From JAIPEL01 sp050115795 (GTDB lineage Bacteria > Desulfobacterota > Desulfobacteria > Desulfobacterales > CAFBRK01): a stretch of DNA of 8,386 nucleotides. The stretch is from positions 1 to 8,386 of the forward strand of contig JASFPT010000180.1 in the NCBI GenBank assembly GCA_050115795.1, written 5' to 3'. The position numbers and the translations under genes were made by a program. This document shows, in pieces, positions 1 to 6,390 of the stretch. Positions within the stretch are counted from its first letter, which is position 1. Every line of letters starts with the position of its first letter. The notes under the pieces were generated by a model. That model had not been told where the DNA came from. It saw nothing but the letters and a program-made list of their open reading frames with translations, and ran no database searches.

Positions 1-256
1 GGTGAAGGTTGATTTCGGGACGCCTGCAGGGGCCGCCTGCACGCCGGTTCGGTGGTTTTACCCAAAGACCGTTCAGGGTGTCAATATCGCCCGGCGGCAA
101 AGACCGCCCCGACTGCCGCAACCCTCCAAAAGCGGCTCAAAAATACCGGGTTTGCCCTATTTCCCATGTCCGCCGGCTGTGGGATTTTGAATACATCGTC
201 CTTTCTGAGAACAGAGGCGCCGCCCGCATCGACCGGCACTGGAAAGGGACGGCACC
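1..256. other. Left-edge region without a recognised gene
   Basis: I see no convincing gene here. Several overlapping + strand frames are open for parts of the region, but none gives a recognisable protein, and the proline/arginine-rich translations look like ordinary GC-rich noise. One of them, open from position 2 to 190, could be the tail of a gene entering from the left, but nothing supports that choice over the others. A short inverted repeat, TGCAGG (25-30) and CCTGCA (36-41) with a 5-base spacer, has no T-run after it. The region should carry the promoter for the + strand gene row, but I could not pick out a convincing -35/-10 pair. Confidence 0.4.
241..249 (+). promoter_or_regulatory. 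Ribosome binding site of the 29-residue peptide
   Basis: GGAAAGGGA lies 7 bases before the ATG at 257. It is the best purine-rich site in the left 400 bases and is the main reason for calling such a short ORF a gene. Confidence 0.55.
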
Positions 257-346
257 ATGACGAACATCAACCTCGGCATCGGTCTGCTGGCGGCCATCGC
301 CTGTCTGGCGGCGGTCCGCCTTGCCGTCCGGGCCAACCGGAACTGA
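257..346 (+). CDS. Small single-span membrane peptide, 29 residues
   Basis: A short reading frame that I do not recognise as a named family. It begins MTNINLGIGLLAAIACLAAV and ends in a basic tail with the residues RLAVRANRN. Residues 6-20 are almost all hydrophobic (L, I, A, G, V, one C), long enough for one short transmembrane helix, followed by three arginines. The positive-inside rule would place the C-terminus in the cytoplasm. A good ribosome site (GGAAAGGGA) sits 7 bases upstream. It ends 27 bases before the TPR-methyltransferase start, and that gene has only a weak site of its own, so the peptide's translation may help feed ribosomes to it. Function is unknown; a membrane regulator or assembly peptide is conceivable but unsupported. 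The alternative is chance, since 30-codon frames are common in GC-rich DNA. The start signal and clean amphipathic layout tip the balance. Confidence 0.5.
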   Translation: MTNINLGIGLLAAIACLAAVRLAVRANRN

Positions 347-373
347 CCCTCCTTTTATCGGGTTTTTCTGCTG

Positions 374-1342
374 ATGAAAAAGCCGCTAACGCGCCATCAG
401 CGTTTTCTGAACAAGGCGGCAAACCTGCGAAAAGCCGCTGAATCCCGTTTTCGGTGCGGCGACCGTCCCGGTGCGGCTGACGCGCACCGCCGGGAGGCCC
501 GAGTGCTCCGTGCGTGCGGGGAAATGGGGCTGGCCGACGAAGCGTGCCGCCGGGCCGTTTCCCTGAACCGGGAGGATCCCCTCGCGCACTGCGAGCGCGG
601 GCTGGTGATGCAGGCTTTGGGCCGGACCGAAGAGGCACTCGAATGCCTCCGCCAGGCGATGCATCTGGCGCCCGACGATGTCCGGATCCGCTTTTTGAAA
701 CGGGCCATGGAAGGGAAAACACCGGCCGGAGCACCCCGCGGTTATGTGCGCGACCTGTTCGACCGGATGGCCGAAGACTTCGATCGTCACCTGTCGAGCC
801 TCGATTACCGCCTGCCCAGCACCTTTGGCCGGCATATTGCACGACAGAGCAAAAGGCGGGGCCGCTTTGCGCAGGGGGTCGATCTGGGGTGCGGAACCGG
901 TCTGATCGGCTGCCGGATCCGGCCCGTGGTCGATCGGCTCACCGGCGTGGACCTTTCCCCGGAGATGATCCGCCGGGCCGAAAAAACCGGCATCTACGAC
1001 CGGCTCCGGGTGGCCGACCTGCGGGCCTACCTGCGCCGTGCGCCGCGGTGTTTCGACCTGGTGGTGGCCGGGGACGTGCTGATCTACCTCGGAGACCTTG
1101 ACGAGGTGTTCGCCGGTGTGAAATCCTGTTGCCGACCGGGCGCTCTGTTTGCATTTTCGGTGGAGGAGCGGGGCAAACGGGGATACAGACTCCGGCAAAC
1201 CGCCCGGTTCGCCCATTCGCGTTGCTACATCCGCTCTCAAATCGACCGATTCGGCATGAAGCTCCTGCGCCGTCCGGCAGTCCGCATCCGGCGGGAAAAA
1301 AACGGGTGGGCCGGGGGAAGACTCTACATGGTGACCCTATGA
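374..1342 (+). CDS. TPR-containing SAM-dependent methyltransferase
   Basis: A 322-residue soluble protein with two parts. Residues about 15-112 form helical TPR-like repeats, with consensus-like stretches such as EACRRAVSLNREDPLAHCERG and EALECLRQAMHLAPDD. Residues about 120-322 form a class I Rossmann methyltransferase. Motif I is VDLGCGTGLIG (169-179), the acidic residue after beta-2 is in LTGVDLSPEMI (189-199), and the post-motif strand is DLVVAGDVLIYLGDL (228-242). A linker element, YVRDLFDRMAEDFDRHL (124-140), is typical of the TPR-plus-methyltransferase family (COG4976-like). These features show SAM binding; the methyl acceptor cannot be read from sequence. The ATG at 374 gives a sensible MKKPLT start, although the upstream ribosome site is weak. 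Its TGA overlaps the kinase ATG (ATGA), implying translational coupling with the sugar genes. A role in modifying a saccharide or protein partner is inference only. Confidence 0.88.
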   Translation: MKKPLTRHQRFLNKAANLRKAAESRFRCGDRPGAADAHRREARVLRACGEMGLADEACRRAVSLNREDPLAHCERGLVMQALGRTEEALECLRQAMHLAPDDVRIRFLKRAMEGKTPAGAPRGYVRDLFDRMAEDFDRHLSSLDYRLPSTFGRHIARQSKRRGRFAQGVDLGCGTGLIGCRIRPVVDRLTGVDLSPEMIRRAEKTGIYDRLRVADLRAYLRRAPRCFDLVVAGDVLIYLGDLDEVFAGVKSCCRPGALFAFSVEERGKRGYRLRQTARFAHSRCYIRSQIDRFGMKLLRRPAVRIRREKNGWAGGRLYMVTL

Positions 1343-2244
1343 TTCTATCCATCGGAGAGATTCTGTTCGATGTGTTTCCCGAGTACCGGCGAATCGGAGG
1401 CGCCCCGTTCAACTTCGCCTACCACGCCAGGGGGCTGGGCCTGCCGGTCCGCTTCGTCTCCCGTGTGGGTAACGACGAGCCGGGGCGGGAGCTTCTGTCG
1501 ATGCTCTCCCGCGCAGGCTTTAACCGCGATGACGTTCAGATCGACCCGGAGCGGCCTACCGGCACTGTTCAGGTCGAACTCGACTCTCAGGGCGTTCCCA
1601 GTTTCACGATTTTAGAGGATGTGGCATACGACCGGATTTCCTACGACGAGCAGATCGGGGCCGTCTTGGCGTCCCGGCCGAGCCTGATCTACTTCGGGTC
1701 GCTGGTTCAGCGCACCGACCACGGGTTTTCGACGCTTCACAAGATTCTGGAAAGCCGCCATTCCGATTCGCTTTGCCTGTACGACATGAATCTTCGGCCC
1801 GGATGCGTCCTTCCCCGCATCCTGGAGCGTTCTCTTCAGGCGGCCGATATTGTGAAGCTCAACCGGGAAGAGCTCCATACGGCCGCTGAGATGTTCGATA
1901 TTCCCGGCGGGGAGTCCGATGCCGCGGCCGGGCTAATGACGCGCTTTGCCCTTTCCATGATCGCCCTCACCCGGGGAGCCGACGGCAGCGAAATTTACGT
2001 GGGCAAGGAGCACTACGGCACCGCAGCCGCCGAGCCGGCGAACATTGTCGACACCGTAGGCGCCGGAGATGCCTACGCAGCCGTGCTGGCCGCCGGTGTC
2101 CTGAAGCGTTGGCGGCCCGAGCGGATTCTGTCGACGGCAGCCCGCTTCAGCAGCCGCATCTGCACCATCGGGGGGGCCATCCCCGAGGATTTTTCGTTTT
2201 ACAGAGATTTTCGCGCCGACATGAAAGGACCTGCCGATGCCTGA
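1339..2244 (+). CDS. PfkB-family carbohydrate kinase, probable fructokinase
   Basis: A 301-residue cytoplasmic sugar kinase of the PfkB/ribokinase family, using ATP to phosphorylate a sugar hydroxyl. The N-terminus MILSIGEILFDVFP is typical of bacterial fructokinase-like members. Signature 1 is around GGAPFNFAYHARGLG (20-34). DMNLRPG at 149-155 and KLNREE at 173-178 are the usual mid-protein motifs. Signature 2, DTVGAGDAYAA (238-248), carries the anion hole and the catalytic base D244. I chose the ATG at 1339 because it begins the conserved strand and makes an ATGA overlap with the methyltransferase. The frame is open further upstream to 1129, but that part only shadows the methyltransferase. 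The stop overlaps the next gene by 8 bases. Being next to sucrose-phosphate synthase favours fructose as substrate, as in methanotroph sucrose operons that contain a fructokinase. The exact sugar is inferred, and other PfkB sugars are possible. Confidence 0.9.
   Translation: MILSIGEILFDVFPEYRRIGGAPFNFAYHARGLGLPVRFVSRVGNDEPGRELLSMLSRAGFNRDDVQIDPERPTGTVQVELDSQGVPSFTILEDVAYDRISYDEQIGAVLASRPSLIYFGSLVQRTDHGFSTLHKILESRHSDSLCLYDMNLRPGCVLPRILERSLQAADIVKLNREELHTAAEMFDIPGGESDAAAGLMTRFALSMIALTRGADGSEIYVGKEHYGTAAAEPANIVDTVGAGDAYAAVLAAGVLKRWRPERILSTAARFSSRICTIGGAIPEDFSFYRDFRADMKGPADA
2224..2229 (+). promoter_or_regulatory. Ribosome binding site of the sucrose-phosphate synthase gene
   Basis: AAAGGA lies inside the end of the kinase gene, 7 bases before the ATG at 2237. 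It fixes the synthase start and means that ribosomes finishing the kinase pass directly over the next initiation site. Confidence 0.7.
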
Positions 2245-4441
2245 AGACAGCCTCTACATCCAGATGTTCAGCATCCACGGCCTTGTCAGGGCCGACAACA
2301 TGGAATTGGGCCGCGATGCCGACACCGGGGGCCAGGTCAAATACGTGGTGGAGCTCGGACGCCATCTTTCCCGCCTCGAAGGGGTGCGACGGGTGGACCT
2401 GTTTACCCGCTGGCTCTCGGACAAGCGCGTGTCGGAGGACTATTCCCGCACGGTCGAAGAGATCGATGACACGTTTCGGATCGTCCGGATCCGCTGCGGA
2501 GGGACCCGGTATAAGCGAAAGGAGCTTCTCTGGCCGCATCTGGATGAATACGTCGACAAAACCATCCGCTTTATCAAGCGGGAAAACGCCATCCCCGACG
2601 TGGTTCACGGCCACTATCCGGACGCGGGCTACGTCACCATGCAGCTGGCCCGGATATTCGGCATCCCCTTTGTCTATACCGGACACTCCCTGGGCCGTTC
2701 CAAAAAGCAGAAACTGCTCAACGAAGGGATGACGGAAGAAGAGATCGTCAGGAAGCTCAAAATCGACCGCCGGATCCAGGCCGAAGAAGAGGCGCTTCGC
2801 TATGCCGACCTGGTGGTGACCAGTACCAGCCAGGAGGTCCGGGAGCAGTACGGCCTGTACCGGAACAAGGATCTTCCGAAATACCGGGTCATCCCGCCGG
2901 GCATCGATGTGGAAAAATTCTACCCCTTTTACCGGGACCGGCTTCCGGAAAACGTCCAGGAAGAAAAGGCCATGTATGCCCGGGCCTCCCTGCTGCACGA
3001 ACTGGACCGCTTTTTCATGCAGCCCGACAAGCCGCTGGTCCTGGCCCTCTGCCGCCCCGACCGCCGCAAAAACATCTCCGGCCTGGTCAAGGCGTTCGGC
3101 AAGGACAAGGAACTTCAGGCCATGGCCAACCTGGCCGTATTTGCCGGAATCCGCAAGGACATCACCCAGATGGAGGACAACGAGCAAAACGTTCTCACCG
3201 ACATGCTCCTGTTGATGGACAAATACGACCTGTACGGCAAGATGGCGATCCCCAAGAAGCACGATTTCGAACACGAGGTGCCGGAGCTGTACCGGATCGC
3301 CGCCAGCAAACGGGGGGTTTTCGTCAACCCCGCCCTGACCGAACCCTTTGGCATCACCCTGCTGGAGGCATCGGCCGCCGGAGTCCCGATCGTGGCGACC
3401 AACGACGGCGGACCGCTGGACATCATGAAAAACTGTCAGAGCGGCATCCTGGTGGACCCCACCGACACCGGCGCCATCGCCGGCGCCGTCAAGGAGATCA
3501 TTTCGGATCCGGAAAAATGGGAGACGTTTTCGAAAAACGGAATTCTCAACGTGCGCAAGCACTACACCTGGTCGGCCCACGCCGAGACCTACTTGAAGGA
3601 GCTCGGGGAACTGATGGCCGCCGAGGCCGCCACGGACATGGAAAAGGCGGTGCCCTCGGATGCCATTGGACGGCGGCTGGCCTGCCTCGATTATTTTCTG
3701 ATCACCGACATCGACAACACCCTGATCGGCGAAGACAACAGCCGTCTTGAGGAACTGATCGATCTGCTCAAAAAACACCGGGCGGTGCTCGGTTTCGGGG
3801 TGGCCACCGGCAGGCGGGTCGAATCGGCGCTGGAGATCCTGCGGGCGCACAACGTTCCGGATCCGGATGTGATCATCGCCTCGGTGGGCTCGGAGATTTA
3901 CTACGGGAAAAAGCTCCATCCGGGACAGGGCTGGGAAACCCACATTTCCAGCAAGTGGGACCGGAAAAAGATCTCGCGCCTGCTGGAAAAATTCGACTTT
4001 CTGAACATGCAGGAAGAAGCCGCCCAGCGCCCATACAAGGTGAGTTACAACATGAAACCGGGCAAAGACCGTCTTGCGAAGATTCACGACCGGCTGCTCA
4101 AGAACAAGTGCCGATACACCCTGATCTACTCCCACGGAAAATATCTGGACATTCTCCCGTTTCGCGCCTCCAAGGGAAAGGCGATCCGCTACCTGAGCTA
4201 CAAGTGGGAAATCCCGCTGGCCCACTTTCTGGTCAGCGGCGACTCGGGTAACGACGACGAAATGCTCCGGGGAGAGCCGATGGCCGTCGTGGTCGGAAAC
4301 TACAGCCCGGAGCTCGACTCCCTGAAAGGATTCAGGCGCGTATTTTTTGCGCAAAGCCCCTGCGCGGGGGGAATCATCGAGGGGATCGAAAAATACCGTC
4401 TGCTTGAAAAGGCCGGCAAAAAGGAGGCCTGCAAGGTCTGA
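2237..4441 (+). CDS. sps: Sucrose-phosphate synthase fused to sucrose-phosphate phosphatase
   Basis: A 734-residue two-domain enzyme. Residues about 1-460 are a GT4 glycosyltransferase that joins UDP-glucose (or ADP-glucose) to fructose-6-phosphate. Diagnostic motifs are GGQVKYVVELGRHL (31-44), GHYPDAGYVTMQLA (125-138), TGHSLGRSKKQKLL (148-161), the donor-site RPDRRKN (273-279), and the retaining-GT E-x7-E pair E369/E377 in LTEPFGITLLEA. Residues about 484-734 are an HAD-type (IIB) sucrose-6-phosphate phosphatase. Its nucleophile motif is DIDNT (D491, D493, T495), followed by ATGR (523-526), the SKGKA lysine (about K646), and SGDSGNDDEML with acidic D669 and D673. All core catalytic positions look intact, so one chain could run both final steps to free sucrose. 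The start is set by AAAGGA 7 bases upstream. It overlaps the kinase gene by 8 bases. The closest alternative reading, sucrose synthase, would lack the HAD domain. The donor nucleotide preference cannot be told from sequence. Confidence 0.95.
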   Translation: MPEDSLYIQMFSIHGLVRADNMELGRDADTGGQVKYVVELGRHLSRLEGVRRVDLFTRWLSDKRVSEDYSRTVEEIDDTFRIVRIRCGGTRYKRKELLWPHLDEYVDKTIRFIKRENAIPDVVHGHYPDAGYVTMQLARIFGIPFVYTGHSLGRSKKQKLLNEGMTEEEIVRKLKIDRRIQAEEEALRYADLVVTSTSQEVREQYGLYRNKDLPKYRVIPPGIDVEKFYPFYRDRLPENVQEEKAMYARASLLHELDRFFMQPDKPLVLALCRPDRRKNISGLVKAFGKDKELQAMANLAVFAGIRKDITQMEDNEQNVLTDMLLLMDKYDLYGKMAIPKKHDFEHEVPELYRIAASKRGVFVNPALTEPFGITLLEASAAGVPIVATNDGGPLDIMKNCQSGILVDPTDTGAIAGAVKEIISDPEKWETFSKNGILNVRKHYTWSAHAETYLKELGELMAAEAATDMEKAVPSDAIGRRLACLDYFLITDIDNTLIGEDNSRLEELIDLLKKHRAVLGFGVATGRRVESALEILRAHNVPDPDVIIASVGSEIYYGKKLHPGQGWETHISSKWDRKKISRLLEKFDFLNMQEEAAQRPYKVSYNMKPGKDRLAKIHDRLLKNKCRYTLIYSHGKYLDILPFRASKGKAIRYLSYKWEIPLAHFLVSGDSGNDDEMLRGEPMAVVVGNYSPELDSLKGFRRVFFAQSPCAGGIIEGIEKYRLLEKAGKKEACKV

Positions 4442-4514
4442 GGGCGGGGGGCAGGCGACGGTCTCCAGTCCTCACATCGGGATGGCGAAAATGGCCCCCT
4501 CTGAACGAAGCGCC

Positions 4515-5642
4515 ATGGACAGACTACCGGTAAAAGTGGCAGTCCTTGCGGCCATGCTCCTGGGGCTTCCCCTGCTGGGGGTCTGGCTGGCCGGGCTCCC
4601 GTTGTCCCGGTACCTGGCATTTCCCCCAGTGGGCCGATACGTGAGCCATGCCCCCTTTTCCTGGGCCGCGTTTTTCCTCTATCTTCTGCTGATTGCAGCA
4701 GCCGTGGGCCCCCTCGCCGTGCGGGGCGTCCGGGCTGCCCTGCGGATGGAAAAACCGGCCCCGCCAGCGAGGCGATTTCCCGGGTGGGGATGGACCGGTC
4801 TTTTTGCCCTGGCCGTCTTCTGGGTTCTGGCCTGGACCCGGTTTTCATGGTTTTCCCCGCTCCAGCCCCACACCTTCTTTCCCCTGTGGCTGTCGTTTGT
4901 CGCGGTGGTCAACGCCCTGGACGTAAAAATCAGCGGAGACAGCCTGATGACGGCGCGGCCCGGCTTTTTTCTGGCCCTGTTTCCGGCCAGCGCCGGGTTC
5001 TGGTGGTTTTTCGAATACCTGAACCGGTTCGTGCTGAACTGGTTCTACAGCGGCGCCGCCTACGGCCCCTGGTCGTATTTCCTTCTGGCGAGCATGTCGT
5101 TTTCGACGGTTTTGCCGGCGGTGCTCAGCACCCGTCGTCTTCTCCGGCACCTGCCACGTCTGACCGCGGGTTTTGCCGGTTTCATCGTCCTGCGCCCCCG
5201 GCACCCAAAATCGACGGCCGCTGCAATGCTGGCCGTGGCCGGCACCGGCCTGCTGCTGATCGGCGTTTTCCCGAACCTGCTCTTTCCCTTGTTGTGGATC
5301 TCTCCGCTGCTGATCATCGTCTCCCTGCGGACCCTTTCCGGCCAGCGGCATACCCTGTCTGCGCTGGCCGACGGCGATTGGCGACCGGTGGTCACCGCGG
5401 CGGCGGCCGCCCTTGTCTGCGGGTTTTTCTGGGAGATGTGGAATTTTTTCAGCCTGGCCCGCTGGACCTACCAGGTACCCTATGTCCACCGTTTCACTGT
5501 CTTTGAAATGCCGGTACTCGGCTACGCGGGCTATCTTCCCTTCGGGCTGGAATGCGCGATGGCCGGGCAATTGCTGGAAGACCTGATCGACGCATGCCGG
5601 CGGGGAAATTCGGCCCGTCCCTGGCGCACCCAGGCACCCTGA
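4515..5642 (+). CDS. Multi-span integral membrane protein, function unknown
   Basis: About 375 residues with around eight or nine hydrophobic segments (roughly 8-28, 48-70, 93-110, 119-135, 150-167, 185-205, 236-268, 292-306 and 336-354 from the ATG at 4515), so an inner-membrane protein without a cleavable signal. I do not recognise the family. It has notable aromatic clusters: GFWWFFEYLNRFVLNWFYSG (161-180), and a C-terminal block WEMWNFFSLARWTY followed shortly by VPYVHRF and EMPVLGYAGYLPFGLE. Polar residues (E, N, R, H) packed among tryptophans inside a membrane protein look like an active or ligand site rather than plain spacer. The start is uncertain: ATGs at 4482, 4491 and 4515 are all in frame and none has a strong ribosome site. 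The frame is open back to 4347, but that part shadows the synthase. It lies 73 bases after the synthase on the same strand, so it may be co-transcribed, but a link to sucrose is unproven. Confidence 0.75.
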   Translation: MDRLPVKVAVLAAMLLGLPLLGVWLAGLPLSRYLAFPPVGRYVSHAPFSWAAFFLYLLLIAAAVGPLAVRGVRAALRMEKPAPPARRFPGWGWTGLFALAVFWVLAWTRFSWFSPLQPHTFFPLWLSFVAVVNALDVKISGDSLMTARPGFFLALFPASAGFWWFFEYLNRFVLNWFYSGAAYGPWSYFLLASMSFSTVLPAVLSTRRLLRHLPRLTAGFAGFIVLRPRHPKSTAAAMLAVAGTGLLLIGVFPNLLFPLLWISPLLIIVSLRTLSGQRHTLSALADGDWRPVVTAAAAALVCGFFWEMWNFFSLARWTYQVPYVHRFTVFEMPVLGYAGYLPFGLECAMAGQLLEDLIDACRRGNSARPWRTQAP

Positions 5643-5661
5643 ATGCGCCGCCCCCCCGAGG

Positions 5662-6147
5662 TCAGCTTTCCAACCACTTGTACATGACCAGCGCATCGAC
5701 ATACCCCTCGGTGGGATGGTGAAATGCCATCGGCAGGCGGCCGACGGTCTGAAAACCGAGCTTGTTCCAGAGCCGGACTGCACCCCGGTTCGTCGAGGCG
5801 ACAAAGTTGAACTGCATGGCCTTGTAGCCGAGCTCCCGGGCGACCTGCTGGGAATGTTCGCACATGGCCGTGGCGATCCCCCTTTTTCTTGCCGCTGCAG
5901 CGACCATGTACCCGCAGTTGCAGACATGACTTCCGGGCCCATCGTGGTTTGTTTTGATGTAGTAGGTCCCGAGCACCTTCCCTTCTTCGGCGACATAGGT
6001 TTTCCGGGGCAGCGACATCCACAGCCGGGATGCTTCCTCCGGTGAAACGTCCCGGGGATACGCATAGGTATCCCCGGCGGCTGCGATCTCCCGGAAGATG
6101 GGCCAGATCTGCTCAAAGTCGGTTTCCTGCGCTTCTCTGATGATCAT
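5662..6147 (-). CDS. GNAT-family N-acetyltransferase
   Basis: A 161-residue soluble acetyl-CoA-dependent N-acetyltransferase spanning the whole GNAT fold. It opens with MIIREAQETDFEQIWPIF, the usual first strand and helix. The acetyl-CoA site is motif A: strand NCGYMV (77-82), then the R-x-x-G-x-A signature R87-K-R-G90-I-A92 and the following helix. Motif B includes the conserved STNRGAVRLWNKLGF (118-132), and the chain ends in a strand containing VDALVMYKWLES. The substrate cannot be inferred. The ATG at 6147 matches the family start; the frame is open to 6201, but the extra residues are arginine/glycine-rich and non-homologous-looking. The ribosome site is weak (a GGGGG tract about 8 bases upstream). 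The gene is last in the leftward row, and its stop is only 19 bases from the stop of the converging membrane-protein gene. Confidence 0.88.
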   Translation of the reverse strand: MIIREAQETDFEQIWPIFREIAAAGDTYAYPRDVSPEEASRLWMSLPRKTYVAEEGKVLGTYYIKTNHDGPGSHVCNCGYMVAAAARKRGIATAMCEHSQQVARELGYKAMQFNFVASTNRGAVRLWNKLGFQTVGRLPMAFHHPTEGYVDALVMYKWLES

Positions 6148-6204
6148 GATCGGTTGCCCCCGTCGGCGCCCTGATCGGGCCCCTTTTTCACCCCCCGTCA
6201 AACC

Positions 6205-6246
6205 GGGGTCCTTCGAAGGCCCCTGGGGCTGTTGGGCCTCGGGGCC
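6205..6246. repeat. Nested GC-rich inverted repeats
   Basis: GGGG-T-CCTTCGAAGG-CCCC is centred on a TTCGAA palindrome, and the right CCCC arm is shared with a second pair, GGCCCC (6218-6223) and GGGGCC (6241-6246). The two hairpins are mutually exclusive because they use the same bases. Either could stop or stabilise RNA ends between the cupin and acetyltransferase genes, but the lack of a downstream U-tract makes this uncertain. Confidence 0.3.
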
Positions 6247-6249
6247 GTC

Positions 6250-6390
6250 TTACCCCTTTTGGCTCGAGAAAACTTCCATGCCGGTGGCCGATATCCGGGC
6301 GACGCGGTTCATATGCGGTCGTCCGACAACGCCGTCTATCGATTCGGGCTCGATCGCCAGCCCCCCGGGAGGCTGCGGGAAATGCGCCCG
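6250..6390 (-). other. 46-codon open stretch in frame after the cupin stop
   Basis: Directly after the TAG of the DMSP lyase-like cupin (6393-6391), the same frame stays open for 46 codons and then ends in TAA (6252-6250). The third positions keep the G/C bias of real genes (about seven in ten), and the translation has a balanced, protein-like make-up, for example LAIEPESIDGVVGRPHMNRV followed by ARISATGMEVFSSQKG. An in-frame ATG at 6312 would give a 20-residue peptide, without a good ribosome site. Possible readings are chance openness in GC-rich DNA, a remnant of a longer ancestral C-terminus or of another gene, or amber readthrough. I favour chance or remnant. The cupin already reaches its normal end before the TAG. 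Confidence 0.2.

Larger units (their letters stand above)
6148..6390. other. Spacer between the cupin and acetyltransferase genes
   Basis: The 243-base gap holds no gene that I can support firmly. The right part (6250-6390, - strand) is an open in-frame continuation of the cupin beyond its TAG and is listed separately. The left part is dense in G/C runs and overlapping inverted repeats: GGGG...CCCC arms around the CCTTCGAAGG palindrome (6205-6223), and GGCCCC (6218-6223) with GGGGCC (6241-6246). These could fold in RNA on either strand, but no T-run follows on the - strand, so they are not classical terminators for the cupin transcript. No clear promoter for the acetyltransferase was seen. 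Confidence 0.4.

Noticed and set aside
2..190. Open + strand frame at the left edge, possible tail of an upstream gene
   Set aside because: Other frames are equally open in the same place, the translation matches nothing I know, and no stop/start spacing or domain supports it.
1129..1338. A 70-codon N-terminal extension of the sugar kinase
   Set aside because: It lies wholly within the methyltransferase gene in another frame and is proline/arginine-rich; the conserved kinase N-terminus starts exactly at the ATG at 1339.
2147..4354. A 735-codon open frame on the - strand, antisense to the synthase
   Set aside because: It is a mirror of the GC-rich synthase gene. Its translation is rich in V, G, H, F, D and L with no recognisable motif, whereas the + strand frame shows full GT4 and HAD motifs in order.
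4421..4427. Strong Shine-Dalgarno-like AAGGAGG near the end of the synthase gene
   Set aside because: No start codon lies 5-12 bases downstream in the frame of the next gene; it simply encodes lysine and glutamate near the synthase C-terminus.
4347..4514. A longer start for the membrane protein
   Set aside because: Most of it shadows the end of the synthase gene, and its translation is basic and non-membrane-like. Only the part from 4482 is a realistic alternative.
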